Source: Halofilum ochraceum
GTDB taxonomy: Bacteria > Pseudomonadota > Gammaproteobacteria > XJ16 > Halofilaceae
Reading direction: 5' to 3'
Length of the DNA stretch: 64,000 bases
Assembly (NCBI RefSeq): GCF_001614315.2
Contig: NZ_LVEG02000018.1
Span: forward strand, 60,913 to 124,912
Positions 36,295 through 49,364 of this stretch are shown here, one piece after another. Each line of letters starts with the position of its first letter. The first letter of the stretch is position 1. The notes beneath the pieces were generated by a model. The model made no database searches and was not told where the DNA came from. It worked only from the letters and a program-made list of their open reading frames with translations. Made by a program: the position numbers and the translations under genes.

Positions 36295-37431
36295 ATGACC
36301 ATGAAGAAATCCCTGATTGCTCTCGCCGTATCCAGCGCCGTCGTGGCGCCGGCCTCCGTTCAGGCGGCCGAAGTGTATGGCTCTCTCAACACCACGTTCG
36401 AAAGCACCAGCACCGACAATGGCGGTGTGGGCGCCCTGATTTACAACACCACTGACGATGAAGCCGGTCTCGGCATGTCCGACACGCTGGAGTCCCGCTT
36501 CGGCGTGAGCGGCTCCGAGGATCTGGGCAACGGCCTGACCGCCGGCTACACCTTCGAGTTCGGCATCGGCACCACCACCGGCGTGACGGGCGGCTCCGCG
36601 AACGAGGACTCCAACGTCAACACCCGTCTGTCGAATGTTTCGCTGAGTGGCGACTTCGGCACGGTGAAGCTGGGTACGATGTGGGGTGTCCTGTACGAGT
36701 ACGCCGGCTGGAACCACTACCGCACCGACGGTCACGGTGGTGCCACGCACTATTTCATGACCAACGGCGTCGGGTTCCTGACCGCTGACGACCCGTCCGG
36801 CCTCCGTGTCGATAACACCGTGGCGTACACCTACGGTGGCGGCGGCTACTCGTCCGACCCGTTCACGTTCACCGTTGCACTGCGCTCTAAGGACAACGAT
36901 GGCGCGGCCAACACCTTCGGATCCGGCGGTTACGCGGCCAACGATGACGAGGCGATCGATAACGTCACGATCGGTGCTCAAGGCACCTTCGGTGACTTTA
37001 CGGTCAACGGCACGTTCTACTCCGAGTCGAACTCGGATACGGCGGCCGGCGCCTCAACCGCTGATCCGTCCATGATCACGCTCGGTGGTCGCTGGTCGAG
37101 TGGCCCGTTCTACGTCGGTGGCACCTACTTCATGGCCGACCGTGACCAGCAGACTGCCAGTGCTGTCGGCGACGATCCGTCCGCCTTCAACATCCTGGGC
37201 GGCATGGACTTCGGCAGTGGTTATAGTGGCTACCTTGGTGTCGGCGCCGGTGACAACGACGCCAACAACAGCGACGCGGGTGACATGACCACCTTCTTCC
37301 TCCAGGCGCAGAAAGAATTCAGCTCGCGCACGAAGATCTACGGCGAGTTCGAAACCGTGGAGGTCGATGGCGGCAATGCCTCCGATCCTGAGCAGAACAC
37401 GCTCGCGTTCGGCGTAAAGCACAGCTTCTAA
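36295..37431 (+). CDS. Gram-negative porin
   Basis: 378 residues. ATG at 36295 or 36301 (MTMKK/MKK). Signal peptide 1-24 (LIALAVSSAVVAPASVQA), then a 16-strand general-porin pattern: EVYGSLNTTFES, SRFGVSGSEDLGNGLTAGYTFEFG, VSLSGDFGTVKLGTMWGVLY, ending FGVKHSF with the C-terminal Phe needed for BAM insertion. Acidic overall (many Asp), consistent with a saline or alkaline habitat (inference). A -10-like TATAAG sits about 75 bases upstream; a strong terminator follows. Confidence 0.9.
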   Translation: MTMKKSLIALAVSSAVVAPASVQAAEVYGSLNTTFESTSTDNGGVGALIYNTTDDEAGLGMSDTLESRFGVSGSEDLGNGLTAGYTFEFGIGTTTGVTGGSANEDSNVNTRLSNVSLSGDFGTVKLGTMWGVLYEYAGWNHYRTDGHGGATHYFMTNGVGFLTADDPSGLRVDNTVAYTYGGGGYSSDPFTFTVALRSKDNDGAANTFGSGGYAANDDEAIDNVTIGAQGTFGDFTVNGTFYSESNSDTAAGASTADPSMITLGGRWSSGPFYVGGTYFMADRDQQTASAVGDDPSAFNILGGMDFGSGYSGYLGVGAGDNDANNSDAGDMTTFFLQAQKEFSSRTKIYGEFETVEVDGGNASDPEQNTLAFGVKHSF

Positions 37432-37459
37432 GTCCGCTCCGGACATAGCGGCTGTACGG

Positions 37460-37494
37460 AAAAGGCGCCCCCACGGGGCGCCTTTTCTTTTTGA
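37460..37494 (+). terminator. Intrinsic terminator of the porin gene
   Basis: AAAAGGCGCCCC pairs with GGGGCGCCTTTT around a short loop, followed by a T-rich CTTTTT. Begins 28 bases after the stop. Confidence 0.9.
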
Positions 37495-37703
37495 GATTCC
37501 TCAAAAGTTCGAACTAGGATTTCGACCCGTCAACGCAGCCATGCAGACGGCCGATCAGCCCCAGAAGGAACACGACCGCATCCTGCCACTGCTTATACAC
37601 AGTCACCCCAGACTCTCGCCTCCCCGCCTTTTGCATTCGCCCAAACGCTGTACCCCGAAACCAAACGTCAGGCCGGAACTACCTCAGTCTGGCTCCATTA
37701 ACG

Positions 37704-39551
37704 CTACTCGCGGTTCGGGGGTGCCAGTGGCCCGAGGGCGTCCAGCAGCGGCTGGAGATGACCGCGGAATCTGTGCCATTTGGCAACGGAAGTCCGATAG
37801 ATCGGCTTACGGACTTGACTGACACTCGGTGTGTTGACGCCACGCTTTGTTTTGTGAAAGTCCATGCAGGCCGGATTCCATTCGAGTCCGCAGTGAACCA
37901 GCAACCGTCGGATCTGTGTCTCGGGGTTCGCAGTCAACTCCTCATAGGAGAAGTCCAGCATGAAACCTTCCGGCAGCACCTCACGCCAATGATCCATCAG
38001 CTTCGCGTACGCGCGATAGTAAAGCCCGAGTTCCTTCAGATCGTTCGTCCATTGGTGCCCTTCCGAGAAGCGCTGCATATAGCAGGAAAGACAGGTGTCC
38101 ACCGGATCGCGCTGTAGATGCACCACCCGCGCGTTGGGGAGGGCCTTCGCGATCAAGCCCAGATGAAAGAAGTTGAATGGTCTTTTGTCGACCACACGCT
38201 CGGCCGGAGCGGCGGGGTCGACCACCCGCGACCGGTAGTGGGCACCGAGCATCGCCAGCTCATTGTCCGGCATGCCCGGCACCCATTCCGGGAAGGTAGA
38301 ACCGCTGGCGGCATCCTTCGACAGAATGAGGTTGTCGAGATCAACGCATTCACCGGCACCATGAACCCGCGGATGGCTCGCCAGGATCTGTTCCGTCAGG
38401 GTGGTTCCGGAACGCGGCATGCCAACGACGAAGATCGGCGCATCCGTCGGATCCCCTGTTGTGCGGGTAGCGGACATCCACTCAGCGGAAAATGCCCGTG
38501 CTATATCATCCATCAACTTCTCGGGACCGGCGATGTCATAGTCCATGTTCCTGCGCATGGCCTCACATCCCGCCTGGTAATGCCGGAAAACCAGACCAGG
38601 ATCCGCGCCGGCCTCGCTATGCGCCTTGCCGAGGGCGAAATGCAGCAACGAGCGCGCCGTTACGCCGAGATCCTGCTTCTCCAGCAGGGCTTCCATCTCC
38701 TCGAGTTCCGGATCCGACGCGGAGAAATCACGGGAGTTGGCGATCAAATACCAGGCCGGTGCGTAATCGTGCTGGATTTCCAGAGCCTTGCGACCGAATC
38801 GCTCGGCGCCGGCGAGATCTCCCGTAATCTGGAGCAGCGTCCCCATTTGGGAATGCCCCCTTGGGGATTCCGGCCGGAGGGCCACCGCCTGCTCGAACGC
38901 GGCCCTTGACCTGTCATATTCGCCCAACTCGCGGCAGACGCGCCCGAGTTCGATGTGGGCCTCGAAGTAACCGGGCTGCAGCCGTACCGCACGTTCGAGA
39001 GCCATCCGCGCATCCGCGTAGTTCTCGAGTCTCCCGAGGACCGCGCCGAGCGAATAGAGATACAACGGCTCGTTGGGACGCCCGTTGACAGCCGCGTGGA
39101 ATTCAGTGGCCGCCTCGACGAGTCGCTCCTGACCCAGAAGCAGATTCCCCAGATTGAAATGTGCTTCCACCAGGCCGGGTTTGAGCGCGAGCGCCTCCCT
39201 GTATTCCGTCTCCGCGGTCTCCATGGCCCCACGGTCGCGCAGGACATTGGCCGTGTTGTTATGCGCCTCCGCGCTCTCCGGGTTGATCGACACCGCCTTG
39301 CGGCAGGCAACCTCAGCCTCGTCGAGGCGCTCCATCATGCGCTGGCCTTCAGCCAACAGGTTCCATCCGGCCTCCTGGTCAGGCCATCGGGTGGTAAAGC
39401 GTGTCGCACCGGTCACGACCTCTTCGTAGCGCCCCGCCTGATACGCGGCCACCAGGTCTGCGAACTGCTGCTGGGGACTGACGGAAGCAGCTCCGCGCGC
39501 GCCCTTCCTGGTCTGTTTTCCGGCTGCTCGACTGGTTTTCCTTTTGCTCAT
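37704..39551 (-). CDS. TPR-repeat sulfotransferase (1 of 3)
   Basis: 615 residues from the ATG at 39551. Residues 1-22 are a Lys/Arg-rich tail (MSKRKTSRAAGKQTRKGARG). TPR repeats fill about 28-290 (SAEAHNNTANVLRDRG, VEAHFNLGNLLLGQ). The sulfotransferase domain follows (about 370-600): PAPS 5'-phosphosulfate loop FVVGMPRSGTTLTEQIL (about 378-394), 3'-phosphate site VVHLQRDPVDTCLSCY and DFSYEELTANP. Transfers sulfate from PAPS, probably to a protein or glycan bound by the TPRs (inference). No signal peptide. The gene stands alone. Confidence 0.88.
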   Translation of the reverse strand: MSKRKTSRAAGKQTRKGARGAASVSPQQQFADLVAAYQAGRYEEVVTGATRFTTRWPDQEAGWNLLAEGQRMMERLDEAEVACRKAVSINPESAEAHNNTANVLRDRGAMETAETEYREALALKPGLVEAHFNLGNLLLGQERLVEAATEFHAAVNGRPNEPLYLYSLGAVLGRLENYADARMALERAVRLQPGYFEAHIELGRVCRELGEYDRSRAAFEQAVALRPESPRGHSQMGTLLQITGDLAGAERFGRKALEIQHDYAPAWYLIANSRDFSASDPELEEMEALLEKQDLGVTARSLLHFALGKAHSEAGADPGLVFRHYQAGCEAMRRNMDYDIAGPEKLMDDIARAFSAEWMSATRTTGDPTDAPIFVVGMPRSGTTLTEQILASHPRVHGAGECVDLDNLILSKDAASGSTFPEWVPGMPDNELAMLGAHYRSRVVDPAAPAERVVDKRPFNFFHLGLIAKALPNARVVHLQRDPVDTCLSCYMQRFSEGHQWTNDLKELGLYYRAYAKLMDHWREVLPEGFMLDFSYEELTANPETQIRRLLVHCGLEWNPACMDFHKTKRGVNTPSVSQVRKPIYRTSVAKWHRFRGHLQPLLDALGPLAPPNRE

Positions 39552-39924
39552 TGCTGTTTTCCGAATCCGGGGCGAAGGTACCGCCTGCTGTAGAGCCCTG
39601 CGCCCCATTACGCCGCATCCACCGGGCCGGGATAGAAACTCTCATGGTAGCGCAGCGCATCCCCGTCCGGCGATTTCGCTGGCTCACGGAGGCCGTGCCG
39701 GAGCGGCGACTCGCGCCTTACAAGCAGTCGACAATACCGTCAGACAGCCGCGCCAGGCGGCCCTTCGGAAGCGGCACCCGACCGAGCGTCATGGCGCGCC
39801 CGCTTCACCCGAAAGGAACGGAGGATACCCGATCCACTTTTGCCGTGAATGGCCGCACTTGGAGGACAATGTATCCGCAGCACGGCGACTTGGCATGAAT
39901 GGCGCCGAATGCGAGCATTGCGCT
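39552..39924. other. Gap of 373 bases between divergent genes
   Basis: No gene, hairpin family or repeat recognised. It must hold the promoters of the divergent sulfotransferase and bolA genes, but I cannot place them. Confidence 0.4.
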
Positions 39925-40245
39925 ATGAGCATGAAAAAGACCATCGAAGAGAAGCTCGGGACACGCTTCCAGCCGGAATGGCTTGAGGTGCTGGACGAGA
40001 GCCACAACCACAACGTGCCCGCAGGCGCGGAGTCGCACTTCCGGGTGACGGTGGTCAGCGACGGTTTCGCCGAACAGAACCTGCTCGCGCGGCACCGCGC
40101 GATCAACGCCACCCTGGCCGACGAACTGGCCGGGCAGGTCCACGCACTCGCGATCCACGCGTATACGCCGCAGGAATGGCAGGCCCGCAACGGCACACCG
40201 GAATCCCCGCCCTGCCTCGGCGGCGGTAAAGCCGATCGCGGCTAA
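39925..40245 (+). CDS. bolA: BolA-family protein
   Basis: 106 residues from the ATG at 39925; starts at 39895 or 39931 are possible and none has a clear ribosome site. Class II KH-like BolA fold: IEEKLGTRFQPEWLEVLDESHNH, SHFRVTVVSDGF and the conserved His in ALAIHAYTPQEW. BolA proteins pair with monothiol glutaredoxin around an Fe-S cluster and affect envelope and morphology genes. The IbaG paralogue that usually sits beside murA is not there; this copy is BolA-like by its C terminus. Confidence 0.88.
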   Translation: MSMKKTIEEKLGTRFQPEWLEVLDESHNHNVPAGAESHFRVTVVSDGFAEQNLLARHRAINATLADELAGQVHALAIHAYTPQEWQARNGTPESPPCLGGGKADRG

Positions 40246-40270
40246 AACATCGCAAGCAACCGATCAGACC

Positions 40271-40363
40271 GTAGGCCGGCTTTTGCCGAAGGCAACAGCC
40301 GGCAGCCGCGTGCCACCACGCCGAAATCGCCGGCTGGCTCCCTTCGGTCGCAAGCCGGCCTAC
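40271..40363. repeat. Family B REP element
   Basis: GTAGGCCGGCTTTTGCCGAAGGC at the left and the inverted GGCTCCCTTCGGTCGCAAGCCGGCCTAC at the right. Same family as the repeats around the RAYT gene at 59.1-59.6 kb. Confidence 0.85.
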
Positions 40364-40415
40364 GTTCTTGAGCTGATCGCGCTTCGCACGGCAAAACCGC
40401 TATCGTAGCCCCCAC

Positions 40416-42191
40416 TCAGGTCGCCGCGTTTTCCGCACCACCCGACGACTCCATCGCCTCGTCGTACCCGAAATACGGCAACAACGGGCCGATCTCTTCG
40501 CGGAATGGCCCCAGCCAGGCCGCATACCGTTGCCAGCGGCCGATCGATGAACTGTAGAGTCCTTTGGTAACCTGCTCGTAACTCGGCGTCGTCACCATGC
40601 CGGTCTCGCCTGCGCGGGCCGCGTACTCGGCCACATCCGCGTGCCAGTCGAGGCCGATGCCCTGCAGTACCCGCGTCACCTGAGCCTGGAAGTCCGTCAC
40701 AAGGTCCTCGTAACGCAAGCGGATCGCCTGCTCCGGACAGGCCTGTTCGAACAACTGCATCATCGTGAGCAGGCGCGCGCAAAGCGTGGCCGTGGATCCG
40801 AGATCGAGAAAATGCACACTTGCCGGATTCAGCTCAAAATTCTGCATGTAGCTGCTGAGCGCGGCATCGTAGGGATGACGCAGGGCGATAATCACGCGCG
40901 CGTCGGGGAACACTTTCGGCAGGACATCGAGGTGCGGCGCGTGCAGCGGATTCTTGTCGATCACCATCCGCCCTTCGGTCACATCGATATGCCGATCAAC
41001 ATAGTCCCAGTACGCCTGGCGCGCCTCGGCCGGTGAGCGGCCTGCCACCAATGCTGATTCCGCCGTCCGCAGCGTATCGAACTCCTCCAGCACCTGCGTC
41101 TCGGGATGAGCGCCCAGCATCCGGTCCAGCAGCGTCGTGCCCGAGCGCGGCAACCCGACAAGGAAAACCGGCGTCCGACGCTCATCGCTGACTGCAGCCT
41201 GTTCCGCCGACTTGCAGGGCAGGATCCCGCGTTCAATTTTCTCCGCGACGTACTCCGGATATTTCCGGCTCCGCAGCCGATTCGCAACCTGTTGTTTCGA
41301 CCGCGCAAGATTCCCGCGCCTGAATGCCGCCATGGCCTCGTCCGTGCGGCCGAATCGGTCTAGCAGATTACCCTGCCGATAGCCGAGGAGGTCCTCACCG
41401 GTACGCCGGTGTGCATCGTCGAGCAGTTCCAGCGCCTCTTCGTAGCGCGCCTCGCGCACAAGCAACTGGGCTCGCAGTCCCTCCGACTGCGCGGCCCCCT
41501 GGGTCGCCTCGCCGAAGGCATCCGCCGCCGGCAACCATGCCGCCGCCTCATCGGCGCGATTGCTCTGATCGAGGAAACCGGCGAACTCCAGCCGTAGCCA
41601 CGGGTCGTCGGAATTCTTGGTCACCAGTGCCTCGTATGCGTCGTGGGCCCGCCCCGCCCAGCCGAGCCTGGCCAGCAAGATCGCCCGATTGTGCTCCGCC
41701 CCGGGCCAATCCGGCTGCAATTCCAGGACACGCTCCAGATTCGCAAGCGCATCGCGATGACGGCCCTGATCCATCCAGGCCATCGCCATGTTGTACAGCG
41801 CCGTCGGATTGTCCGGCGAGCGCTTCAGTACCCGCCGAAAGGTCTCGACGGCCGCGTCGAATCGGCCCTGCATATGCTGCGCGTTACCGAGACCCAGCCA
41901 GCCCTCGACGCGTTCCGGCACCAGCTGCACGGCCCGGCGGAGGTGTTCCTCGGCGCGCCGGGAATCCCCCAGCTGGGCCTCCACCAGGCCGGCCAGAAGC
42001 GACACCTCGCCCGGGACCGAGGGCATGTCGAGCAGCGGCGCGAGCAGGTTCTGCGCCTGCCGCGGCTTGCCGCCCTCGTAAGCGGCGATCGCCTGCTGCC
42101 ACGCCTCCTGCGGCGTCGCCGGCGGCTTTGCCTTTTTCCCGGTAGCGGACTGTTGCCGCCCGGCCGGACGGCCCTTCTTGCTGCGCCCCAT
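40416..42191 (-). CDS. TPR-repeat sulfotransferase (2 of 3)
   Basis: 591 residues. Basic tail 1-26 (MGRSKKGRPAGRQQSATGKK and onward), TPR-type repeats about 30-290 (VPERVEGWLGLGNAQHMQGRFDAAVETF, NPTALYNMAMAWMDQGRHRDALANLERVL) and a sulfotransferase domain about 335-560: VFLVGLPRSGTTLLDRML (about 340), VIIALRHPYDAALSSYMQNF and IRLRYEDLVTDFQ. The second catalytic stretch reads IDKNPLHAPHLDVLP. Diverged from its neighbour at 37.7 kb but the same architecture. The substrate is unknown. Confidence 0.88.
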   Translation of the reverse strand: MGRSKKGRPAGRQQSATGKKAKPPATPQEAWQQAIAAYEGGKPRQAQNLLAPLLDMPSVPGEVSLLAGLVEAQLGDSRRAEEHLRRAVQLVPERVEGWLGLGNAQHMQGRFDAAVETFRRVLKRSPDNPTALYNMAMAWMDQGRHRDALANLERVLELQPDWPGAEHNRAILLARLGWAGRAHDAYEALVTKNSDDPWLRLEFAGFLDQSNRADEAAAWLPAADAFGEATQGAAQSEGLRAQLLVREARYEEALELLDDAHRRTGEDLLGYRQGNLLDRFGRTDEAMAAFRRGNLARSKQQVANRLRSRKYPEYVAEKIERGILPCKSAEQAAVSDERRTPVFLVGLPRSGTTLLDRMLGAHPETQVLEEFDTLRTAESALVAGRSPAEARQAYWDYVDRHIDVTEGRMVIDKNPLHAPHLDVLPKVFPDARVIIALRHPYDAALSSYMQNFELNPASVHFLDLGSTATLCARLLTMMQLFEQACPEQAIRLRYEDLVTDFQAQVTRVLQGIGLDWHADVAEYAARAGETGMVTTPSYEQVTKGLYSSSIGRWQRYAAWLGPFREEIGPLLPYFGYDEAMESSGGAENAAT

Positions 42192-42354
42192 GCCTGCGCT
42201 CTCCCGATCCGATTCGCGCGACGGACCTTAGCACAGCTTGCGCCCACCGCCCCGGGGTGGCTGAATGGGCCGGGATCGAGCCGGGCCGGGCCCCGTATTC
42301 CCGGGACTTGCTCCGGCAAAACGAGGACAAGAACACCAATAACAGGAGGGGCTC

Positions 42355-43773
<1,419 letters not shown>

Positions 43774-44334
43774 GGTTCCACAGGCGCATTAAAAATGGCT
43801 CGTCCCGGTGTGACCGGGCGGGCCGAGTCCGGCTTGGTTTTCTGGTTCTCGCAGAGGCGCGGAGCGCGCCGAGTACGCCAAGAGGGCGAAAGACGGTAAA
43901 ACCGTCCGGAGCGGGCCTCTCTTTCGAATTCTTTGCGCTCCCTGCGTGCTCTGCGCCTCTGCGTGAAGAACGAATTCCGTACCCGGATCGTGCGCCCATG
44001 TGCCGGCATTGCCCGGCACGGACCGCATCGTGGTGATCCCCCGCCTCGGTCGAGCCGGGCAAGGCCGGCCTACGATCGAGGCGTCCGGATCCCGTGCACA
44101 AGACCTCGACCGCCGTACCGGGACCGCGCGCGTTCGCCTTCGGCGAAAACGCGCCTACGACCTTCCTTGGCCCTTCGCCCTTCGCCCTTCGCCCTTCGCC
44201 CTTCGCCCTTCGCCCTTCGCCCTTCGCCCTTCGCCCTTCGCCCTTCGCCCTTCGCCTCAGCCCTTCACACACCACCCTTGCCGCTCCGCCGATTCCCTGA
44301 TTCACTGCGCGCTTTCCCGACCAGCGGAGCCGCC
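43774..44334. repeat. Repeat-filled gap: families H, C, A and a heptamer array
   Basis: No gene seen. Family H-like inverted pair (about 43845-43975, TTCTCGCAGAGGCGCGGAG and its complement near CTGCGCCTCTGCGTGAA), family C fragment (about 43995-44075), family A right half (GCGCGTTCGCCTTCGGCGAAAA, about 44128-44159) and the heptamer array listed separately. Confidence 0.8.
44170..44253 (+). repeat. Heptamer array before tatD (12 GCCCTTC units)
   Basis: Twelve perfect 7-base units ending 81 bases before the tatD ATG, directly after a family A end. Confidence 0.92.
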
Positions 44335-45120
44335 ATGGACCTCGTCGATATCTGCGCGAATCTGACCCACGAATCGTTTCACGACGATATCGATGCGGTG
44401 CTTGCGCGGGCCCATGAGGCCGGGGTGAACCGCCTCGCCATTACCGGCGCCGACGAGGCCAGCAGCGAGGCGGCACTGGATCTCGCCCGCCGCGATCCGG
44501 ATGCGCTGCGCGCGACCGCCGGCGTGCATCCGCATGTCGCGGCCGACGCCAGCGAGCGGGTGATCGATCATCTGCGGGCGCTGGCGGAACATCCACTGGT
44601 CGCTTGCGTGGGCGAGGCCGGTCTCGACTTCAATCGCGATTTCTCGCCGCGCGAGGTACAGGAGCGCCTTTTCCGGGCCCAGCTCGAGCTGGCGGCGGAG
44701 CTCGGCCTCCCCGTGTTTGCCCACGAACGCGACGCCCATGAACGCTTCATGGCGATCCTGCGCGAATGGCGCGATCGCATCCCCGCCATCGTGGTGCACT
44801 GCTTTACCGGGGAACCGGCGGCGCTCGATGCGTATCTGGACATGGATTGCCACATCGGCCTCACCGGCTGGATCTGCGACGAGCGCCGGGGCACCCACCT
44901 GCTGGAGTGCATCCACCGGATCCCCGACAACCGCCTGATGGTGGAAACCGACGCCCCCTATCTGATGCCACGCGACCTGAAACCCAAACCGAAAACCCGC
45001 CGCAATGAACCGGCCAATCTGCCGCACATCGTCCGTCGTATCGCCGAGGCACGCGGCGAATCGCCCGAAACAACGGCCAAAAACACCACAGCGACGGCGC
45101 GGCGGTTTTTCGGCTTTTGA
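44335..45120 (+). CDS. tatD: TatD-type metal-dependent DNase
   Basis: 261 residues, the length of E. coli TatD (260), and alignable end to end. Metal and catalytic motifs: [51 protein letters not shown]. TatD is a Mg2+-dependent 3'-5' nuclease used in DNA repair and apoptosis-like DNA breakdown. One odd change: the usual H-C/D-R in MPVFMHCRDAH is HERDAH here. It is not next to tatABC. Confidence 0.93.
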   Translation: MDLVDICANLTHESFHDDIDAVLARAHEAGVNRLAITGADEASSEAALDLARRDPDALRATAGVHPHVAADASERVIDHLRALAEHPLVACVGEAGLDFNRDFSPREVQERLFRAQLELAAELGLPVFAHERDAHERFMAILREWRDRIPAIVVHCFTGEPAALDAYLDMDCHIGLTGWICDERRGTHLLECIHRIPDNRLMVETDAPYLMPRDLKPKPKTRRNEPANLPHIVRRIAEARGESPETTAKNTTATARRFFGF

Positions 45121-45162
45121 GCGAAGTCCGCGTGGCCGGTCCGCTGATGCGACTCATGGGCC

Positions 45163-45250
45163 CGCGTAGGTTGGGTTGACGAAGGAAACCCAACGTGACG
45201 CGCTCTCGGTCGGCAATCGAGTGCAATCCCTGCCGACCGGCCTCGATCCG
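45163..45250. repeat. Family G repeat (GTAGGTTGGGTTGACGAAGG type)
   Basis: Starts GTAGGTTGGGTTGACG followed by AAGGAAACCCAAC and ends near GTTGGGTATCGCTGG. A second copy with both arms is at 62057-62178. A sequence type widespread in bacterial intergenic regions. Confidence 0.7.
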
Positions 45251-45460
45251 TTGGGTATCGCTGGCGAGACCGTGAAAGTATTCTGCGTCGTCGCGAGGGC
45301 GTGGTACGGCGAGTCGCTTTCGCCGATCATTCGGGGAGCATAGTGAGTCTTATGTGACGAGAAGGATCCGCGAAAGCGGCCGCCGTGGCGCGCCCGCAGC
45401 AGACGCACGAATACTTTTACGGTCTCTGGCCCTCAACCCAAACTGCGACCGATCCCTCGC

Positions 45461-45597
45461 AACGTAGGCCGGCCTTGTGCGGCCCGCCGCGGCGGATACC
45501 GGCGGGAGCATGTCGCCGCGCAATGCCGGCATGCCCCGGCGGCCGGTAATAGCACAAGTCATTAATACAGGGGCGCCGGGCAAGGCCGGCCTGCGAA
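45461..45597. repeat. Family C palindromic repeat, full length
   Basis: GTAGGCCGGCCTTGTGCGG at the left, central CGCCGCGCAATGCCGGCATG, and GGCAAGGCCGGCCTGCG at the right. A second long stretch (45251-45460) has no gene or repeat that I recognise. Confidence 0.8.
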
Positions 45598-45616
45598 GGT
45601 TCCTGGCCCTGCCGCC

Positions 45617-46543
45617 TCAGTCCTCCTCCACCATCGTCGCGGCACTCCGCCGGTGGTCCTGACGCAGGGCGAGCAGTCCGGCCCCCGCGATCAGAATCGC
45701 ACCCGCCACGAACACGGTGTCCGGGACCTCGCCCCACAACAGCGCCCCCCAGCCGGCGGCGAAGATCACGGAGCTGTAAGTGAATGGACCGATCTGACCA
45801 GGCGAGGCGGCGCCGTAACCGCGCGTGAGCAGCCACTGGCCGCCGCTTGCACAGAGGCCAACGGCCAGTAGCAGGCCCCACTCGGTCATCGACGGCATTT
45901 GCCAGACCGCAAGGGCGAAGGGCGCGCTCATCAGCGTCGCCAGCACGCCGAAAGACACCACCACCCGACTCGCGGGTTCCGAGCGGGTGAGGCGGCGGAC
46001 CGTCACCTTGGCCCAGGCCGCGAGCACACCGCCTGCCAGCCCGACCAGCGCGGCTGGCGCGAATTCCCCCGTCGGATCCAGTATGAGCACGACCCCCGCC
46101 AGCCCCACCGGTACTGCGACGATGGCCGGGCGCGATGGTCGTTCAGCCAGCCAGAGAGCGGCGATGATCGGCATGAACACCGGTGCGGTCATTTTCAGGA
46201 GCATGCCATCAGCGAGCGGCAGATGGGCCAATGCGTAGAAAAAACAGCTCATCGCGCTCAGACCAACGACGGCACGCAACAGGTGCAACGGCCAGGTCCC
46301 AGGCGAGGGCCGCAGTCCGGTGCCTTTATCCTTCAGCAACAGCGGCAGGAACGGCAGCAGACCGAACAGGCTGCGGAAGAACACGATCATGGCGATGGGT
46401 ACCCCGACCGCGGCAAGCTTGAGCGCGGCGCCCATGGTCGCGAAGAGCAGTTCCGAGGTCGTAATCAATACCGCCCCGAGCACCAATTGCTGGCGATACG
46501 GACTGGTGCCGGCGAATCCTGCGGCTGACGCCGGTCTCGACAT
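45617..46543 (-). CDS. EamA (DMT) family permease
   Basis: 308 residues, ten predicted membrane spans in two EamA halves (LGAVLITTSELLFATMGAALKLA; later VVVSFGVLATLMSAPFALA). SFFRSLFGLLPFLPLLLKDKG and FFYALAHLPLADGMLLKMTAPVFMPIIAALWLAERP are typical of drug/metabolite exporters and of SAM- or amino-acid-exporting members. Cargo cannot be named. Monocistronic. Confidence 0.88.
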   Translation of the reverse strand: MSRPASAAGFAGTSPYRQQLVLGAVLITTSELLFATMGAALKLAAVGVPIAMIVFFRSLFGLLPFLPLLLKDKGTGLRPSPGTWPLHLLRAVVGLSAMSCFFYALAHLPLADGMLLKMTAPVFMPIIAALWLAERPSRPAIVAVPVGLAGVVLILDPTGEFAPAALVGLAGGVLAAWAKVTVRRLTRSEPASRVVVSFGVLATLMSAPFALAVWQMPSMTEWGLLLAVGLCASGGQWLLTRGYGAASPGQIGPFTYSSVIFAAGWGALLWGEVPDTVFVAGAILIAGAGLLALRQDHRRSAATMVEED

Positions 46544-46734
46544 GGCTGGTTACCCTTTCTGCGAAAGGTGCTCGGTGTTCATTCCCGACCGGACGACCCC
46601 ATCGAACTTCAAAGGGCCGGAGAAAGAACCGGCACACTACGTCAGGGAGCCCAACCAGACAACGCAACCCGATTCCGCTCATCCTTCGGACTCCGGCAAC
46701 ACTCCTGCAACACCGCCGCACCGTGCGGGTACGA

Positions 46735-46756
46735 TCGCGAGCAAGCTCGCTCCTAC
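46735..46756. repeat. REP, family D (single unit)
   Basis: TCGCGAGCAAGCTCGCTCCT plus AC, about 30 bases upstream of the pfp heptamer array. The 425-base gap 46544-46968 otherwise holds the array and the pfp promoter, nothing else seen. Confidence 0.8.
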
Positions 46757-46787
46757 AGGCCGCCGGGATACACGGACGACCGATCAT

Positions 46788-46885
46788 GCCCTTGGCCCTT
46801 GGCCCTTGGCCCTTGGCCCTTGGCCCTTCGCCCTTCGCCCTTCGCCCTTCGCCCTTCGCCCTTCGCCCTTCGCCCTTCGCCCTTG
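46788..46885 (+). repeat. Heptamer array before pfp, 14 units
   Basis: Five GCCCTTG, eight GCCCTTC and one GCCCTTG, no interruptions. Ends 83 bases before the pfp ATG; a CACAAT -10-like box is at 46917-46922. Confidence 0.92.
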
Positions 46886-46968
46886 TGGCCGACGTGACAC
46901 CGGAACAGCGCTCCGGCACAATCGCGGGGATTCACTCGCCGCTGCAGAAACGGAGAACTTTCGGCCCG

Positions 46969-48952
<1,984 letters not shown>

Positions 48953-48977
48953 GCGCTAGCCGCCCGGTCCCCCGGCC

Positions 48978-49317
48978 GTAGGCCGGCTTGCGACCGGCGG
49001 GAGCCAGCCGGCGGAGAGGGTGCGGCCTTGTGCAACGGCATGCCGGCTGTTGCCTTACGGCAAAAGCCGGCCTACACGATTCCTTCCCCGCAGAACACGT
49101 AGGCCGGCTTGCGACCGGAGGGAGCCAGCCGGCGGACAGTGTCTGGCCTTGTGCAAAGGCGTGCCGGCTGTTGCCTTACGGCAAAAGCCGGCCTACACGA
49201 TTCCTTCCCCGCAGAACACGTAGGCCGGCTTGCGACCGGCGGGAGCCAGCCGGCGGAGAGGGTGCGGCCTTGTGCAACGGCGTGCCGGCTGTTGCCTTAC
49301 GGCAAAAGCCGGCCTAC
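48978..49317. repeat. Three tandem family B units, period 120-122 bp
   Basis: Each unit begins GTAGGCCGGCTTGCGACCGG, has the central hairpin GCCGGCTGTTGCCTTACGGC and ends AAAAGCCGGCCTAC; units start at 48978, 49100 and 49220. No CRISPR-type spacers: the whole 120 bases is conserved. Confidence 0.88.
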
Positions 49318-49364
49318 GGCCTGCCGCGTGCGCTGCCCTGCGCGCCGGGTAATACCGTCCCCGA

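Noticed and set aside
44170..44253. Repetitive protein (PSPFALR repeats) encoded by heptamer arrays
   Set aside because: The period-7 repeat is open in all frames, and the resulting peptides are artefacts; no start signals.
48978..49317. CRISPR array
   Set aside because: Three long direct repeats with no unique spacers and no cas genes; units are REP palindromes.
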